Below are positions 11,470 to 23,862 of a stretch of 64,000 bases of DNA, one piece after another (positions within the stretch are counted from its first letter, which is position 1; each line of letters starts with the position of its first letter). The position numbers were made by a program, and so were the translations under genes. The DNA comes from Sycobia sp. Sy_11 (lineage: Eukaryota; Arthropoda; Insecta; Hymenoptera; Epichrysomallidae), in assembly GCA_018907035.1 (NCBI GenBank), contig JACCIC010000019.1, positions 1,884,001 through 1,948,000 of the forward strand, read 5' to 3'. The notes beneath the pieces are model-generated. The model had not been told where the DNA came from. It ran no database searches and saw only the letters and a program-made list of their open reading frames with translations.

Positions 11470-12225
11470 TAGAAGGCGTGATATATATGTTTAAAAACTT
11501 TATATGAAATATTTTTCTAAATTCAGTAATTTATAATATAAAAATACATACATAATAATATATGTAATTATATTGTAAATCTTTTTATAGTAAAACAAAA
11601 TAAATTGTATATACCTGAATAATAATTGTACAAAATATTTTTCTAAGATTTTCTGAAATAGATTAACAAAAAATAAATTATGTAACGCAATAACGTCTTA
11701 AAATAATGAAACATTAACACAAATGGCTAAGTGCATTTTATATACATTGCTATAAATAACAGCTTATATAGTTAACAGAAATATATCTAAAACTCTAAAA
11801 AATAAAAATAAATAAATAGTTTTAACGGGAATGCAGCTTAATAAAGTAATGAGATCATTTACAAATATCCGAGTTTATTTGACGTCATTTTGTCCTCGTG
11901 TGGACTTATAAAAAAGAGTTATATATCTTGAATCATCGATATTTTTAGGTGAACATTCTTCTGCTATTTTTTCTGATAATTCATTATTCTTAAAAAAAGC
12001 AGGTATGAACTTGCCAGGTCCGTTCCCACAAAGTTTTTTTTAATAATTAATTATTTACATGAAAAAATTTTGCAGTATATACCGTAATCTGAATAAATGA
12101 AGCTATGTAAATAATAAAATTAATATACTATAACATTGATGACGATGATGCTGATAAAATATTAGAATTAATAATTCTAATTATAAGGTTTATAATTTGA
12201 ATAATCATTCAAATTAGTCTATAGT
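11470..12225. other. AT-rich intergenic DNA, no gene seen
   Basis: Low-complexity A/T sequence with no coding pattern. A GAACTTGCCAGGTCCGTTCCCAC patch near 12007 is the only less biased part. Confidence 0.5.
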
Positions 12226-12229
12226 ACAA

Positions 12230-12363
12230 ATTAAAAAATATTTTTTTATTTTCAGATTAGTCTACGGGGGTCAATGTAAACGAGGACAGTCTGACTGCCA
12301 TTATAATTTTAATTTAATTTTTAATTTAATTTTTATTTTTAATTGTTATTTTATTTTTATTTA

Positions 12364-12394
<31 letters not shown>

Positions 12395-12492
12395 TTTTAG
12401 ATTGAATTGATTGGACTGTAAGACCAACAAAAAAAATATTTATTAATTTGTATATGGGCAGTCGACATAAGTAAAATTAAATTGTTTTAGTC
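12230..12492 (+). repeat. Hammerhead-family repeat, copy 4 (5'-truncated arm plus tail)
   Basis: It begins at the TTATTTTCAGATTAGTCTACGGGGG block, so the ribozyme and the GTTGTCC part are missing. It continues with AAACGAGGACAGTCTGACTGCCATTATAATTTTAATTTAA, a long TTTTA-rich spacer, GATTGGACTGTAAGACCAACA, ATTTATTAATTT and the tail CAGTCGACATAAGTAAAATTA. Confidence 0.88.
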
Positions 12493-12689
12493 TATGGTAC
12501 TATAAAATATAAATAACTTATAATCAATAAATGTATTACAAATCGCAGTAAACGTTTGAAAATTCTAGCTTCAAAGTTTCAATAACTTTAATAAGTTAAA
12601 ACTGGAGAATGTAAGCTGTGAAACTAATTTTGATGAAATATCGGGTTTTGTTTTCATGTCATCTGCTGCATCGTCAGGAATCATTTGTA

Positions 12690-12690
12690 C

Positions 12691-12746
<56 letters not shown>
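12690..12746. repeat. (TA)n microsatellite
   Basis: About 50 bp of perfect TA with short ATACAT units at its left border. Confidence 0.95.
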
Positions 12747-12749
<3 letters not shown>

Positions 12750-13740
12750 TATCTTATATCATTAAAATAAAAAACATTTTAAACATATAAATCAATTATT
12801 TTTTAAAAATCGGTGGTGGTATTTATAAAAAAAAAGAATCTATTACTTTACTATCGTAATTACATTTAAATATTTCTTCATTGAAAAAACTTATATTACA
12901 GAGTGTATTACTTACAATCAGAAGTTACGATATTTATTTACTTTTAGTAAGAAAACTAGTATTTCGCTTTTGATGATCTCTTTAAAAGTACGAATGTTTG
13001 ATGCTGTCTGAGTCTTTATATCGTACAATTAAGCTTTCAATAAGTCCATTTTTTTGCTTTGCAGATTTATAAAAATGAACTATTTTATAATTATTTTTTA
13101 TATTACAAATTTCTGTTAAATGCTATTTGATTAATTTTAATTAAATCTTGATAGAATGAATCACTGCTCAACGCTAGTTACATTAAAATCATTGAATTTA
13201 TTTTATCTTCTTAATTTTTTCTATGTGAATATTATCTTAATTTGCGATTAGTTTTCTTACTTTCCATTTTTTTGAAATTAAAGCGAATCCTGTAAGAAGA
13301 ATATTATAATATTCAATCGAAGTACTATATCCAATACAAAGCTTATATGATATTTTTCATCTACATAACTACATAGAAATAATTAATGGTTTCCTTACAG
13401 CGTTATTATTCGTTTATCGGGTTCCCGACTTTCATTGCTGTCGCGAAACAGTCAAGGACTAGGAATTCTACTGTCAACCAGGATGATATTTCTTTTATTT
13501 GTCCTGCCTACCTTCCGGTGATCTGAAAGATCCATAATTACTATTATTATCACCATAAGCACCACCATTACCATCACCATCACCACTTTCATTCGTACAA
13601 TTGTATGTATTTGAGAAGAATAAAATATTAAAATAATTTTAATGACTTAAAGTGAGTTTAAAAAATATCTATCATCTAATACGTTCAAATACCTTTCTGA
13701 TTTTTTTTATTTCCATATAAATCTATATAATCTTCTGTTA
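12750..13740. other. AT-rich intergenic DNA, no gene seen
   Basis: No gene signature. A short run of ACC/ATCACC repeats lies near 13550-13590. Confidence 0.5.
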
Positions 13741-13754
13741 CTAAACTAAGTAAG

Positions 13755-14015
13755 CGGACCGAAACATCGGACGAATAAAGAAGATACGGTAAATTTAGAT
13801 GGTAGGGGCAATTAGGTTGTCCCTTGTTAACATAGAATGTTGATTATTTTTAGTTTTCTTTTTAACTTTTTACATTTATTTTGACAGTTTTTATTTTATT
13901 TTATTTTTAGTAGTAATTTTTATTTCAGATTCTACGGAGGTGATTATTAACAAGGACACTGTGACTTTCATTGTATAATTATAATTAGATTATTTAATAA
14001 AGACTGTAAAGAACT
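13755..14015 (+). repeat. Hammerhead-family repeat, copy 5
   Basis: It opens with GGACC-GAAACATCGGAC (13757-13772), the 3' half of the hammerhead-like motif with GTC changed to ATC. ACGAATAAAGAAG, GGTAGGGGCAATTAGGTTGTCCCTTGTTAAC, the T-rich spacer, TTTTTATTTCAGATTCTACGGAGGTGAT, AACAAGGACACTGTGACTTTCATT and AATAAAGACTGTAA follow. The 3' end with ATTTATTAATT and the CAGTCGAC tail is lost. The CTGATGA half of the ribozyme is not recognisable upstream. Confidence 0.85.
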
Positions 14016-14339
14016 TAGATATAATTAGATGTAATTACACAGAACTGTCATCTCTCAAAGAGTGCAATGAAAATTTTCAAAGTGATTCATTTTATTCACG
14101 TAATTTGTTATTTTGCATGATAAAGCGTAGCAAGAAATGGCAACAAAGTTACAGACTTCCCATATAGATAATTTACCATGTTGGACAAATATGAAATGTT
14201 TATTTCAAAAAATTATCAAATAAGTTACCGAGGAAATGGTCGAAAAGTTTCACATGCTTTTATTCGATCACTGAACGTAAGTGCACCAAGATAGAAGCAA
14301 ATAATAGGCTATTCGTGCAGAAATAGAACGATAAGCAAC

Positions 14340-14570
14340 ATTTTATTTCGATGAAGCTAAAATTTCGAAAAGCTTTCAGACCGATGGGCGCCACGAACTC
14401 TATCGGTAGTGAGAATAAGCGGACATGGCCGTCGACTTTGAAGCAGCGTTTGGAGCATTTTAAGCGAAATTCGCGGAGTTTTTGCATCGCCTATATAGTA
14501 ATCGAACCTGGATTCGCTTCTACACAAGAGACAATTAAGGAAATATAAAAGACTTGATTGGCCCAGCCGA
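14340..14570 (+). pseudogene. Mariner transposase scrap (centre of the protein)
   Basis: Read with a frameshift, the plus strand gives LKQRLEHFKRNSRSF, then FLHRL and TWIRFYTRDN. This resembles the mariner stretch in which a helix ending FKRNSxEFLHR precedes (D)ETWIHxYTPET, the region of the first catalytic aspartate. The aspartate itself is not preserved. Only about 70 residues are visible, and neither terminal repeat nor flanking domain is seen. Another DDE element is possible. Confidence 0.45.
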
Positions 14571-15180
14571 ATATGCTATGACGGATATCGATAGAGGATT
14601 GTTTTCGTGTTAAATACTGACGGAATCATGGGCTCTTCTTTCTGCAATTTCTTCATGGAATAGTCTCGATATTTTATTTGTTCTTAAGGACAGATTAGAA
14701 ACTATAAAAGTCAATCAGAGTCTATAGTACATTATTCTTTATTTGGAAATACATAAATCTAGAATATGTAAAAATTAATTCAATAACTTAGTTAAATCGT
14801 TTACAATTACATTAATCTTTCTTTAAGTCATAAATAATATTTTTATTTCTGATAACTGTTGGATTTAATTGTCAAAAGCAATAATAATTTAATTTCTAAT
14901 AGCAGTCGATAAATATCTTTTGTAAATAACGTGCAACGTAATAATACCACAAATATTAATGGAAAGTTTATCTTAAATTTTAAAAAAAACTTCCAAAGCA
15001 GTGCAAAGAATGGAATACATATGTATTCATATGTATTATTTATATAATTATCAATTTATTATTTCAATGAAACAGAGCAGAATTTTTTACAGCAGATAGA
15101 GAGAGACATACAGCAAATGGCGCAGTGAATGAGTTACAAAATTAACAAATAATAATTACTGATTATTATTACATGATTTG

Positions 15181-15181
15181 T

Positions 15182-15230
<49 letters not shown>

Positions 15231-15244
15231 ATCGTCGTAGTTTT

Positions 15245-15287
<43 letters not shown>
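15181..15287. repeat. Two (TA)n tracts split by a 20-bp spacer
   Basis: TA runs at about 15181-15226 and 15247-15287 are separated by CCTTATCGTCGTAGTTTTCA. The pair may be one tract interrupted by a small insertion. Confidence 0.95.
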
Positions 15288-15289
<2 letters not shown>

Positions 15290-17480
15290 ATTATATCTAC
15301 ACAATCGTAATTATAAAATAAATCGTCCCTTAATCTGAATATTCGGCATGAAAATAAATGAAAAATAAAATTTTACGCAAGAGCAACATTTTTGCATCTC
15401 AAAGCGAATAATGTATACTATCGCCAAGTTAAAGCACTGAATTAATATACTCATAATTAATGAAATTGTTCGTAATATTAATTATTAATAAAACAATAAT
15501 ATGATTAGACTGAATTAATTAATTGCATTAGGGGTAATTTGCAGATTGTTCTTAATGAAGCGAAAGTATAATTATAAAATATCGTAGGAGATGATGTAAA
15601 ACTGGATATCTAACGTAAAATATTTAGAATATATTCCATTTAATTTGGTAGAAATAAAGTTCTCTAGATAGGGCGCCATATATTATTATCCCATAGGAGA
15701 GTGGCAAAGAGACCGACGAGAGTAGCAAAGAGACCAATGTAAGGAAGCTCTTTATTATTAAATTTTTCTAAAAGTGCAATCCTTAATGTAAGCATTTAAG
15801 TTGATCAATTATTATTGCAAATTATGACTAATGTCTAAGCTAATGAGAAAAGAAGAAAAAGAAAAATCTAATAATCGTGTACAGACGTACACGCGTATTC
15901 GATACTCTCTCAATTCTTAATTTTTCGACTGATTCGGATATTTAAAAAATACAAATTTTTCTTCAAAAAGACTGACATAATTTAAAATTTCGTTACATTT
16001 AGACCATTATTTTTACTATTGACAGATTTCAACGTTTTCCGGATTTTTTTTCAAGGAAAAAACTCATTATTTATGGATAAGTTTGTCATTTTCCTCTTTT
16101 AGTTGCTCCATTTTCATATACTGTTTTATTCAATTTGATGAAACTTTTGAATATGAAGCTAAAATGAAAATAAGTGTTAAAGCGAGAATTTACAATGTCT
16201 AATAAATGTAAAAATTCTCAAATCCCAAGTGTGTTATGAGTGCATTATTATCAAATAAGAATTATTTGCTCTTTGTAATGTAAAGGTATGGTGCAAATTA
16301 AGGTAATAATTAAGAAAAGGACAAATTTTCTCCTTAAAGTACACTGACAAAAGTAGCTGACAATACTGCCTATACATAACCGTACAAGATTGATACTGCG
16401 CCAGAATGAGCATTAAATATATATAAATTTTTATGCATATAAAATAAAAAGCGCTAAATCTTATTATATAAATATATAATAAACACGTATCAATCTGCGG
16501 ACCAACTTTGCTAAAACGAATGCGACACAGAATATGCAGAGTAGCAATACTATCGTATTTGTTAAGTTTTTAAAATTTAGATTTTATTAAACTCAATTTC
16601 TGAGAAATTTTTTATGTGCGAAGAAAAAGATGAATTTAGTCTAATTCTAAATTATTATTATTAATTTTCATTGAGGATTCGCTAAACACTTGATGAAGCA
16701 ATAATTAAAATAAAATATTTAAATTAAATGAAAACACTTTGGTTAGTTTCTAATGAAAATAATAATTTTATTATTTACGGCCGTTTCCGTGGTTAAGTCA
16801 TTTTCGAGATAGAATATACAAAGTTATTATTATTAATCTAAAATTGAGTTTAACTATGTGAGCTGCTGCCCTTGTTGGCTGCTCAGTTGAGAGCTCAGGG
16901 CCATAGCCTAGATTGTGTTATTCCGTTCGTGATTATTTTATACACTAAACTATTTAAGGAGGACCCATTTGCAGAACAATTTAGATCTTAGAATATTCCG
17001 ATCAACTAGAATTGGAAAGAAATAATTTCATATCGTCAGTATACACTACTACTTTTAAAAACTTGTTTTTTATAAATTCTGTCGACAACGTACTGAACGC
17101 GCAATTAATTCTCGCTCCTTAGCAATGAAAGGTTCGAACAGTATAATGTGGTTAATGTTCACATCATAAAAAAAGTTATTCAACTAAGAAAGAAACATTT
17201 ATATCACCAGAGAATAAATTTTCATCAGGCCATAAAAAATCAGTTTAAAATGACAAAAAAATTAATAGGTATTATTTTTTTATATCAATGAGTTTTCTAT
17301 ACTATTATTATTATGCAAAAATAGAATAAAAAGCATTTCTCCATTATAATCTCTGTATAAATATATTTTTTCATCGATGTTCAATTTGAAAATCTCTTCG
17401 GCACGTCAATTATATTTTATTTTATTTTCTATGATATATATATTGATTATCTTTTCATTAATATCATGATATAGTAGAGC
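15290..17480. other. AT-rich intergenic DNA, no gene seen
   Basis: No coding signature. A balanced-composition patch at about 16858-16925 (GCTGCTGCCCTTGTTGGCTGCTCAG) stands out but could not be assigned. Confidence 0.5.
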
Positions 17481-17490
17481 ACTACGTGCT

Positions 17491-17876
17491 TTAATTTATT
17501 AATTTTTTTATTTCCGTCGTTCAAAACAGCCAATTTTAATTTTATCCTTGTTCTTTCTTATATAAAACATAAGCGTTAATATGCTTAAATAGAAAAAAGT
17601 AATATGCTTCAAAGTAAATGTTATATTTACTTTATAATTATTTGTGCATCTTAATTTTAACATAATTTTTTTATAATCCATCGGATTCGTTAGAATAATA
17701 AAATTTAATTAGATTAAAGTAAATATAACATTTACTTTGAAGCATATTACTTTTTTCTATTTAAGCATATTAACGTTTATGTTTTATATAAGAAAGAACA
17801 AGGATAAAATTATAATTGGCTGTTTTAAGCGACGGAAATAAAAAAATTAATAAATTTAAATTAATAAAGTCCATCA
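17491..17876. mobile_element. Foldback MITE with about 150-bp inverted arms
   Basis: The left arm 17491-17639 and the right arm 17717-17876 are near-perfect inverted copies around a spacer of about 75 bp. Shared blocks include AAAAAATTAATAAA, TTCCGTCG, AGCCAATT, CCTTGTTCTTTCTTATATAA, TATGCTTAAATAGAAAAAAG and CATTTACTTT. Mismatches are few (for example GCGTTAAT against ACGTTTAT), so the element is fairly young or conserved. It has no coding capacity. It lies about 130 bp from the Tc1 pseudogene, but its arms do not look like that element's ends. Confidence 0.85.
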
Positions 17877-18008
17877 AGCATGAGCGTCGTCGTGTTAATT
17901 TATAAAAAAAATTTATTTGATGAAACTTTCATATTTATATATACACTGTACACATTACAAACGATGATGCAATTCGGTCAATAATGTGTCCAGTCATTAT
18001 CGGCGTAA

Positions 18009-18967
18009 TTAATTGCCTGGCATCTTCAAGGCGTTTCTACTAATTAATTTTACGGCGTATCGTAGTGGCAACGATCTCCAGATCCAGACAACTGCTTTAA
18101 AGTATGTGTGCGTCGTCCGCGAAGCTTCTATTTAATAATACCCACACATTTTCAATAGGGTTTGCATGCGACGACTGCGACGGCCAATCCAATGTAACGC
18201 TGCCAGATCGAGTCATCGACTCAGTACAGAGCTTGCTGAGGTGTTTAGGATCCTTGTCCTCCTGCACAATCCAATCTTCATTTTTTCCGATGAACCATCT
18301 TTTAGCAGATGGCTGTAAAGCCTTTTTATAGATTTTCATCATTTTCTCGGACATTTACGTTTTGATGTAGGTTGTCAATAAAGAGGTGCAAAGTGCCGAA
18401 TCCCTGCTTTGAGAATCAGCCCCAAAGATGCAACTTTATTCCGTGTTTTACGGCCCGCTGAATAAGCCTATTGGTAGAAGTTGGCCAAGCTCGCGTGATG
18501 ATACAATGCGCCCATATAGAACATTCCATCAGTAAAACTGAACATTTTTAAAATCTCTATCAATATTCTCATGCGCCCAAGCGAGTCGCGTTGTCACATG
18601 TTTTTCAGTCATCAGTGGCTTCTGCATTGTGTTGCCATGAGTAGGAAGATGGGTTCGGATAGTTTCGTAGGATATATCTAAACCTTTTTCCATGAATTTT
18701 GCTCGTCCTTGTCCGCAGTGTTAAAGCAGGATTCCGCGAAAATAGATTCACTATTCTTTCATCATCATTTTTGTCCACTTTTTCTTTCAAGCCACGTTCT
18801 GGTCAATCATCGACATTTTTAGACACTTTATATCGCTGTATCCACTTCTGTGCAAATGTCTTCGACTTTCTCGTATATTGAACAGCCGCTGATTGCGACA
18901 TTTTGGGACCTTTCGGGTGGATATAAAGGAACACAACTTCGTAGCGTGACGCGTACTTACTACTCAT
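18009..18967 (-). pseudogene. Tc1-family transposase pseudogene
   Basis: This is a relic of a DD34E cut-and-paste transposase. The N-terminal helix-turn-helix part reads ATG (18967) MSSKYASRYEVVFLYIHPKGPKMSQSA, then KSKTFAQKWIQRYKVSKNVDD and PERGLKEKVDK. DERIVNLFSRNPALTLR follows. The C-terminal part has WIVQEDKDPKHLSKL with the second catalytic Asp, and LDWPSQSSHANPIENVW with the final Glu. The end LISRNALKMPGN stops at 18009. The first catalytic Asp region is frameshifted and unreadable. Length across the breaks is about 320 residues, close to full for Tc1. Several frameshifts make it non-functional. The ends with terminal repeats were not resolved. Confidence 0.88.
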
Positions 18968-19249
18968 GGCGTTTCACGCGATTCTCTTTCAAAAGATCAA
19001 CGACAACTAAATCTTTGTTGATAATGCATCAAGGACAAAGCTTCCCTCTATTGGTTCGCGAAGAAATTAGAGCGAAATCTTTCATTATCGGTCAGTAAAA
19101 TTGACCACGCTTTTATCTGACCTACTGTAAAGTTTGTAAAAGCATATTTAAAATTATAAAAACAATTGTTTATTTTTTGGAAATATTTAAAACGACTTTT
19201 ATTTAATTGAAATTTATTTTTCAAGAAATAGCTAAAATAATACAAAATT

Positions 19250-20700
19250 AAAAAAAAAAATTTTAACGTTACATTAATATTATTGTGATTTCTTATTAAA
19301 AATTATTAAAAAATTATTTTAACAATTGCATTGTTCCAAGCACAATATTAATCTATATAATTCTATAAGTGTGGACTTTATATTGTATTGACCACTTTCA
19401 CTAGCACTGTAAAAATATGCAACAATTCCGTGCATGCGCAATTTGAAATATTCCAACGTGCTCTAAAAAGAGTGTTATAAATTTAACAGTCATTCAAAAG
19501 TATTTTTATTACTTCTATTCTGCTTCTTACTAATTATTTATTTTTACTTTCTTTATATATAGTTTTATATCTTTATTCTATTTTTATCATGTATATTTCT
19601 CATATAAGAATTTCTTATATTTTTTTAATTACTATTATTATCGCTGTGTATTACATATTTCTTATGTATAATATAAGTTTTTTTACTGGAAGTACATATC
19701 CTCATAATAGATTAATAATATTAATGCTCATGTTTTATCTGAGAAAGAAAAAGAACGAAATTCAAATAACTGCTTTGAGTAAGAGGAATAAACAATTGAA
19801 CAAATTAAAGCACATATTGCTCTATTATATCATGATATTAACGAAAAGATAGCCAATATATATATGTAACACAACAAGAAAAAATATTATTGAATTGTCG
19901 ATGATATTTTTTAGTTAAAAATTAATGAAAAAATGTATTTATATAATGATTATAATACAAAAATTCTTTTTAATGTAGGTTTTGCATAAAACTAATAATA
20001 TAGGCGATTGGAATAAAAAAAGAATTCTCATGAATTTCTTTATTATTTTAAACTGAATTTTCATGATTTAGTGAACATTGATTATCTGGAGGGGCGAATG
20101 TCTCCTAATAAGTTTATACATATGGCAAATAAACTATTTTGACAGATTATTAGGATTATATGACAGCACCTAATTTTGTCCCAAAGAATCATTTACGGAT
20201 GGTGCTGTCCGGGTAGCTACACCGGATCGAAGTAACAATAGTTTTTTCGAACATACTGTTTTAAGCAAAAGAACAAGCCGTAATTGGTTTAATAGCTTTT
20301 GCGACATTGAACGCATTGATCGATGAAGATTCACGAGAAACTGAAGAGAAGCTTGTTTCAGCATTAGATATTAATTGCTAAATGATTTACAGGTTAAAGA
20401 ACTTGAATTACATGTGATTTGAAGTTAAGAGATACTGAGCGTTATTTTTCTGCTACTTCAGTGTTTTTTCATGATTGTTGAAAAATGGGTTTCTTACAGC
20501 CAGACAAACGAAAATCCGACAGACTGACCGGTCAGGCTTTAGCTTCCGCGTTGTCGTGTTCGTGCAGTCGAATACTGATCCAGCGTAGATAATATGTCCA
20601 TATATTTGATGGGGCTAAGTGCGATGTTATTTATTGTGAACCGTTGTAACAGAACCAAACAATTACTCAGAAGTTAAAGTCTCTAGTTTTGAATTTTTAA
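19250..20700. other. AT-rich intergenic DNA, no gene assigned
   Basis: The part around 20160-20600 is less AT-rich and contains short open frames on both strands, but I could match neither to a family. An old TE scrap or a conserved noncoding segment are the likeliest explanations. Confidence 0.4.
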
Positions 20701-21023
20701 GCCATATATCATTCGATGCTTCTACTTATTCGTATGAATGAAACGCACAATTGCTCAGCAGTACTTGGACAGTTTCCATCTGCGCGTTTACGTAAAATAT
20801 TTACTAAAAAAGTAAAGAAGCAGAGTGAAAGAGTAAGCATCGTAACGCACCGCGTTCATTCGCAATTAATCGGTCCGCTCATTCGTTTGTTTTTCGTGAC
20901 AATGAGCGTGCTGCATCAAAGACGCGCAAAGTCCCTCATAATAGGCCTCACGGGCTCTGCTGTAATTAACGTTTCGACAACATTTTTAAGGCACGACTCG
21001 TCTGCTCTTGCCCCCCCCCCCAG

Positions 21024-21024
<1 letters not shown>

Positions 21025-21057
<33 letters not shown>
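21025..21057. repeat. (TA)n microsatellite
   Basis: Perfect TA run immediately after a poly-C tract. Confidence 0.95.
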
Positions 21058-21060
<3 letters not shown>

Positions 21061-21079
21061 GCAAAACCATGCGCTAGCA

Positions 21080-21084
<5 letters not shown>

Positions 21085-21143
<59 letters not shown>
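21085..21143. repeat. (TA)n microsatellite
   Basis: Perfect TA run of almost 60 bp, separated from the previous tract by 28 bp of mixed sequence. Confidence 0.95.
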
Positions 21144-21144
<1 letters not shown>

Positions 21145-21336
21145 CTATACAATAACTGGAATGCGGTGTACCCCGGTCTGCGCTATTATATTTCAATAAA
21201 AATGGGTCAGGCATACGCATATAAAAACCGCGGAGAATTCGCGGCTTTCTCGGCCTCGTTTAATGCCCCTCTCCCTCTATGGAACACTGAATAGAATTTG
21301 CGCAACGAACCGTATCCCTCTGGGTCGTCGCCACAC

Positions 21337-21339
<3 letters not shown>

Positions 21340-21387
<48 letters not shown>

Positions 21388-21398
21388 CTATATATATA
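21340..21398. repeat. (TA)n microsatellite, imperfect at right end
   Basis: TA run with an AATATATCTATATATA imperfect end inside the GC-rich island. Confidence 0.95.
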
Positions 21399-21771
21399 CT
21401 CTCTGGTGCGGGGGAGGTGTGCTATTTGCCACGTTTTATTCTCACTCATATGTGCACGGACAAAAGCCTCTCCCCGCCCCCTTCGCCCATCTCTTAAATA
21501 TCACTTAAACGTACTTGTCCTTCTGTCGGTGATGGGGAGAGAAAAATTCAAGAGGGAACTTTCAAGTATAATTTTTCCTTTGATGATAAATATAATAAAT
21601 AATTTCGATCTTTGCTTTTTTCAAAGAAAGAGGTATATTTTTATAAAGTGGAAATAATTAAGATTAGTATAAAGGAAGATTAGTATAAAGTGGAAATGGA
21701 CAGAACATTGCAGTGGACACATAAAAACTGACTTTGCCGTACCTCCTCGTTAAGTTTGCGAAATTATGTGC

Positions 21772-21773
<2 letters not shown>

Positions 21774-21829
<56 letters not shown>
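21774..21829. repeat. (TA)n microsatellite
   Basis: Perfect TA run of about 55 bp. Confidence 0.95.
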
Positions 21830-21830
<1 letters not shown>

Positions 21831-22245
21831 GTAAAAGTACATAGTTAAAAAAAGCTTAGAAATATAATTTGAGAGAGTTAAATGTATATAAGCACGCAGC
21901 TGCTAAAATCCCATTATTATCTTATTTACAATGATATACAATAATCGTGCAATAAATGTTCATATAACATTTATTTTTACCTTCAAACGAGAAAAGATTA
22001 AAAAACTTTTTTCTGCTATAAAAGAATAACTTTTAATTACTCTCCACTCGACTTCGGCAATAATATTTTTCGAACTAATTTTATTTCACTTCGAAAATTA
22101 TTACACATGGCTGCAGAGAGCTAAAATTAAACTTAAAAGTTTGCACAATACTTTAAAGCCATCGTACTCAAAAGTTTATGCGAAATTAAATTAGTATTTC
22201 AAAATGACGATATATATAGAAATATAATTTTAATACACGCTTACT

Positions 22246-22251
<6 letters not shown>

Positions 22252-22303
<52 letters not shown>
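22252..22303. repeat. (TA)n microsatellite
   Basis: Perfect TA run of about 50 bp. Confidence 0.95.
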
Positions 22304-22304
<1 letters not shown>

Positions 22305-22889
22305 TTCTAATAGTGCTACAGAATAAATGTAGTACTTAAAATGTTACCAGTGACGCAATAAATTACGAATATGAAAGTTCCCGCGTTTTCATAAAATTTT
22401 AATAAATATTAAATTTATTTTACCGGTATAGGTATGTAGTATTTTTTATCAATGTCATTATTTAGAATATTCATATTGAATTTATTATACAAGAACGTGA
22501 CTGAAAAATTTCAGTTTAAAAAATTGTGCTTTGAAAAGCTCAAATATAAATGCTTAAAATTTATATATTTAAAGAGATAATTTTTTTTATTATTACTCTA
22601 AAATGGCTATAATACTTTTACTGTATAATTTTGCATTGTTGTATGTTTTTTGCAAAATAGAATAAGTCTGTGACAATTTAATAAGTGATAATAAATGATT
22701 TAATAAGTGAATAATAAAAAAAAATAGTTTTAAAAAATTAATCTCTTAAACTAGGTACTTTGATTGTTATATAGTTTGATAACCCAAAAACGTATAAGAT
22801 TTAACATATAATAAAACGTATTGGATTTAATTTATTTTCTAAAACCTTTTAATTACTGCCCTCAAACGCTACTAAGATTCATAAAATAT

Positions 22890-23115
22890 TGATTACAATC
22901 AATTAATAAATATTTTTTCATTGGTCTTACAGTCCAATTAAATCAATCGAAAACAATACGTAAGAATATCAATACATATCTACGTTAACATTAATACATC
23001 AATACACAAAAATAATAAAAATAAAAATTAAAATTAAAAATTATAATGACAGCCAGACTCTCCTTGTATACAGTCACAATATATAAGCAGTCGACAAAAG
23101 TACAATTGAAGGATT
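22890..23115 (-). repeat. Hammerhead-family repeat, copy 6 (left arm joined to a plus-strand tail)
   Basis: From left to right it shows AATTAATAAATATTTTTT, CATTGGTCTTACAGTCC, an A-rich spacer, AAATTATAATGACAGCCAGAC and CTCCTTGTATACAGTCAC, all reverse complements of the family arm. The element then switches to a plus-strand tail, CAGTCGACAAAAGTACAATT (about 23089-23108). The loop and right arm that separate these parts in copy 2/3 are absent, as if deleted between the arms. Confidence 0.85.
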
Positions 23116-23822
23116 ACAATCAATATCTAATTAAAACTTGAAATTTATTATCAACTTATTGCAGGAAGGAAGGTAATGAAAATACTCCAGTTCTTGTCAA
23201 TAACTCTTCATTGATGAATTATCTTGATCCTTTTCATTTGTATGTCGGTTACACCAAAGATTTCACAATGATAGTATTTTAAGACGAAATGAAAAAATTT
23301 TTAAAAATTTAGAATAACATATTTGTCTGAAAGAATGCCTGAAACGGCGTTACAAAGCAAAGTATAAAAAGATTTTTTTTTTCATTTGGTACAATTGCAA
23401 AATAACGATTTTGCAGTTACGTTAATTATAAGTTACGTAAAGACAGAAGGTTACAATTAAGCTTGAATTAAAGAATTTTATCATCATACTACTTTGGTAT
23501 ATATTTTTCTTGTTTATTATGTAATTCTATTGACTTAATTTAACAAGCCAATAGTTAACGTAAAAAAACTATCTAATATTCTATCATTAAATTATTAGGA
23601 GGCGAACTTAGATTCCGACCTTTTTAAAAGAAAAAACTACATTTATGATGGAAAATGTATACCCGTTAGCTTAATCAAAATTTTTTTGGAGCCTTGTTCG
23701 AACCGTCGAAGAAGGTAGACGTGTTTTACAAGTGCGCAAACTGAAAGTGTAAATGTGCTCTTGTATTTATAATTGATACAATTCTGCCCAATTTCGTTTA
23801 TCGAACTACTGTTTGACAAACC

Positions 23823-23846
23823 TTACAACTGCTCTTGCAGTTGTAA
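23823..23846. other. Perfect 10-bp hairpin just upstream of LINE ORF1
   Basis: TTACAACTGC, the loop TCTT, then GCAGTTGTAA. The right arm ends 16 bases before the ORF1 start codon at 23863. It lies in the presumed 5' leader of the retrotransposon and could be a structured RNA element of the LINE. It has stayed perfect although the coding parts are decayed. Confidence 0.8.
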
Positions 23847-23862
23847 GAAAAGAAATTTGAAA

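Larger units (their letters stand above)
20716..21520. promoter_or_regulatory. Moderately GC-rich island cut by (TA)n tracts
   Basis: CpG-containing sequence (GTAACGCACCGCG, AAACCGCGGAGAATTCGCGG, a C10-12 run near 21011) is interrupted by three (TA)n tracts at 21025-21057, 21085-21143 and 21340-21398. The 122-codon open frame from 20716 ends in the microsatellite and matches nothing I know, so I do not call it a gene. The pattern recurs in the islands at 30, 42 and 63.8 kb. Confidence 0.4.

Noticed and set aside
20960..20980. GTCGAAACGTT on the minus strand, resembling the hammerhead 3' core
   Set aside because: No CTGATGA half, no stem I partner and no family arm nearby.
20716..21084. 122-codon plus-strand frame
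   Set aside because: It ends in a microsatellite, has no domain I recognise and shows no codon pattern distinct from its surroundings.
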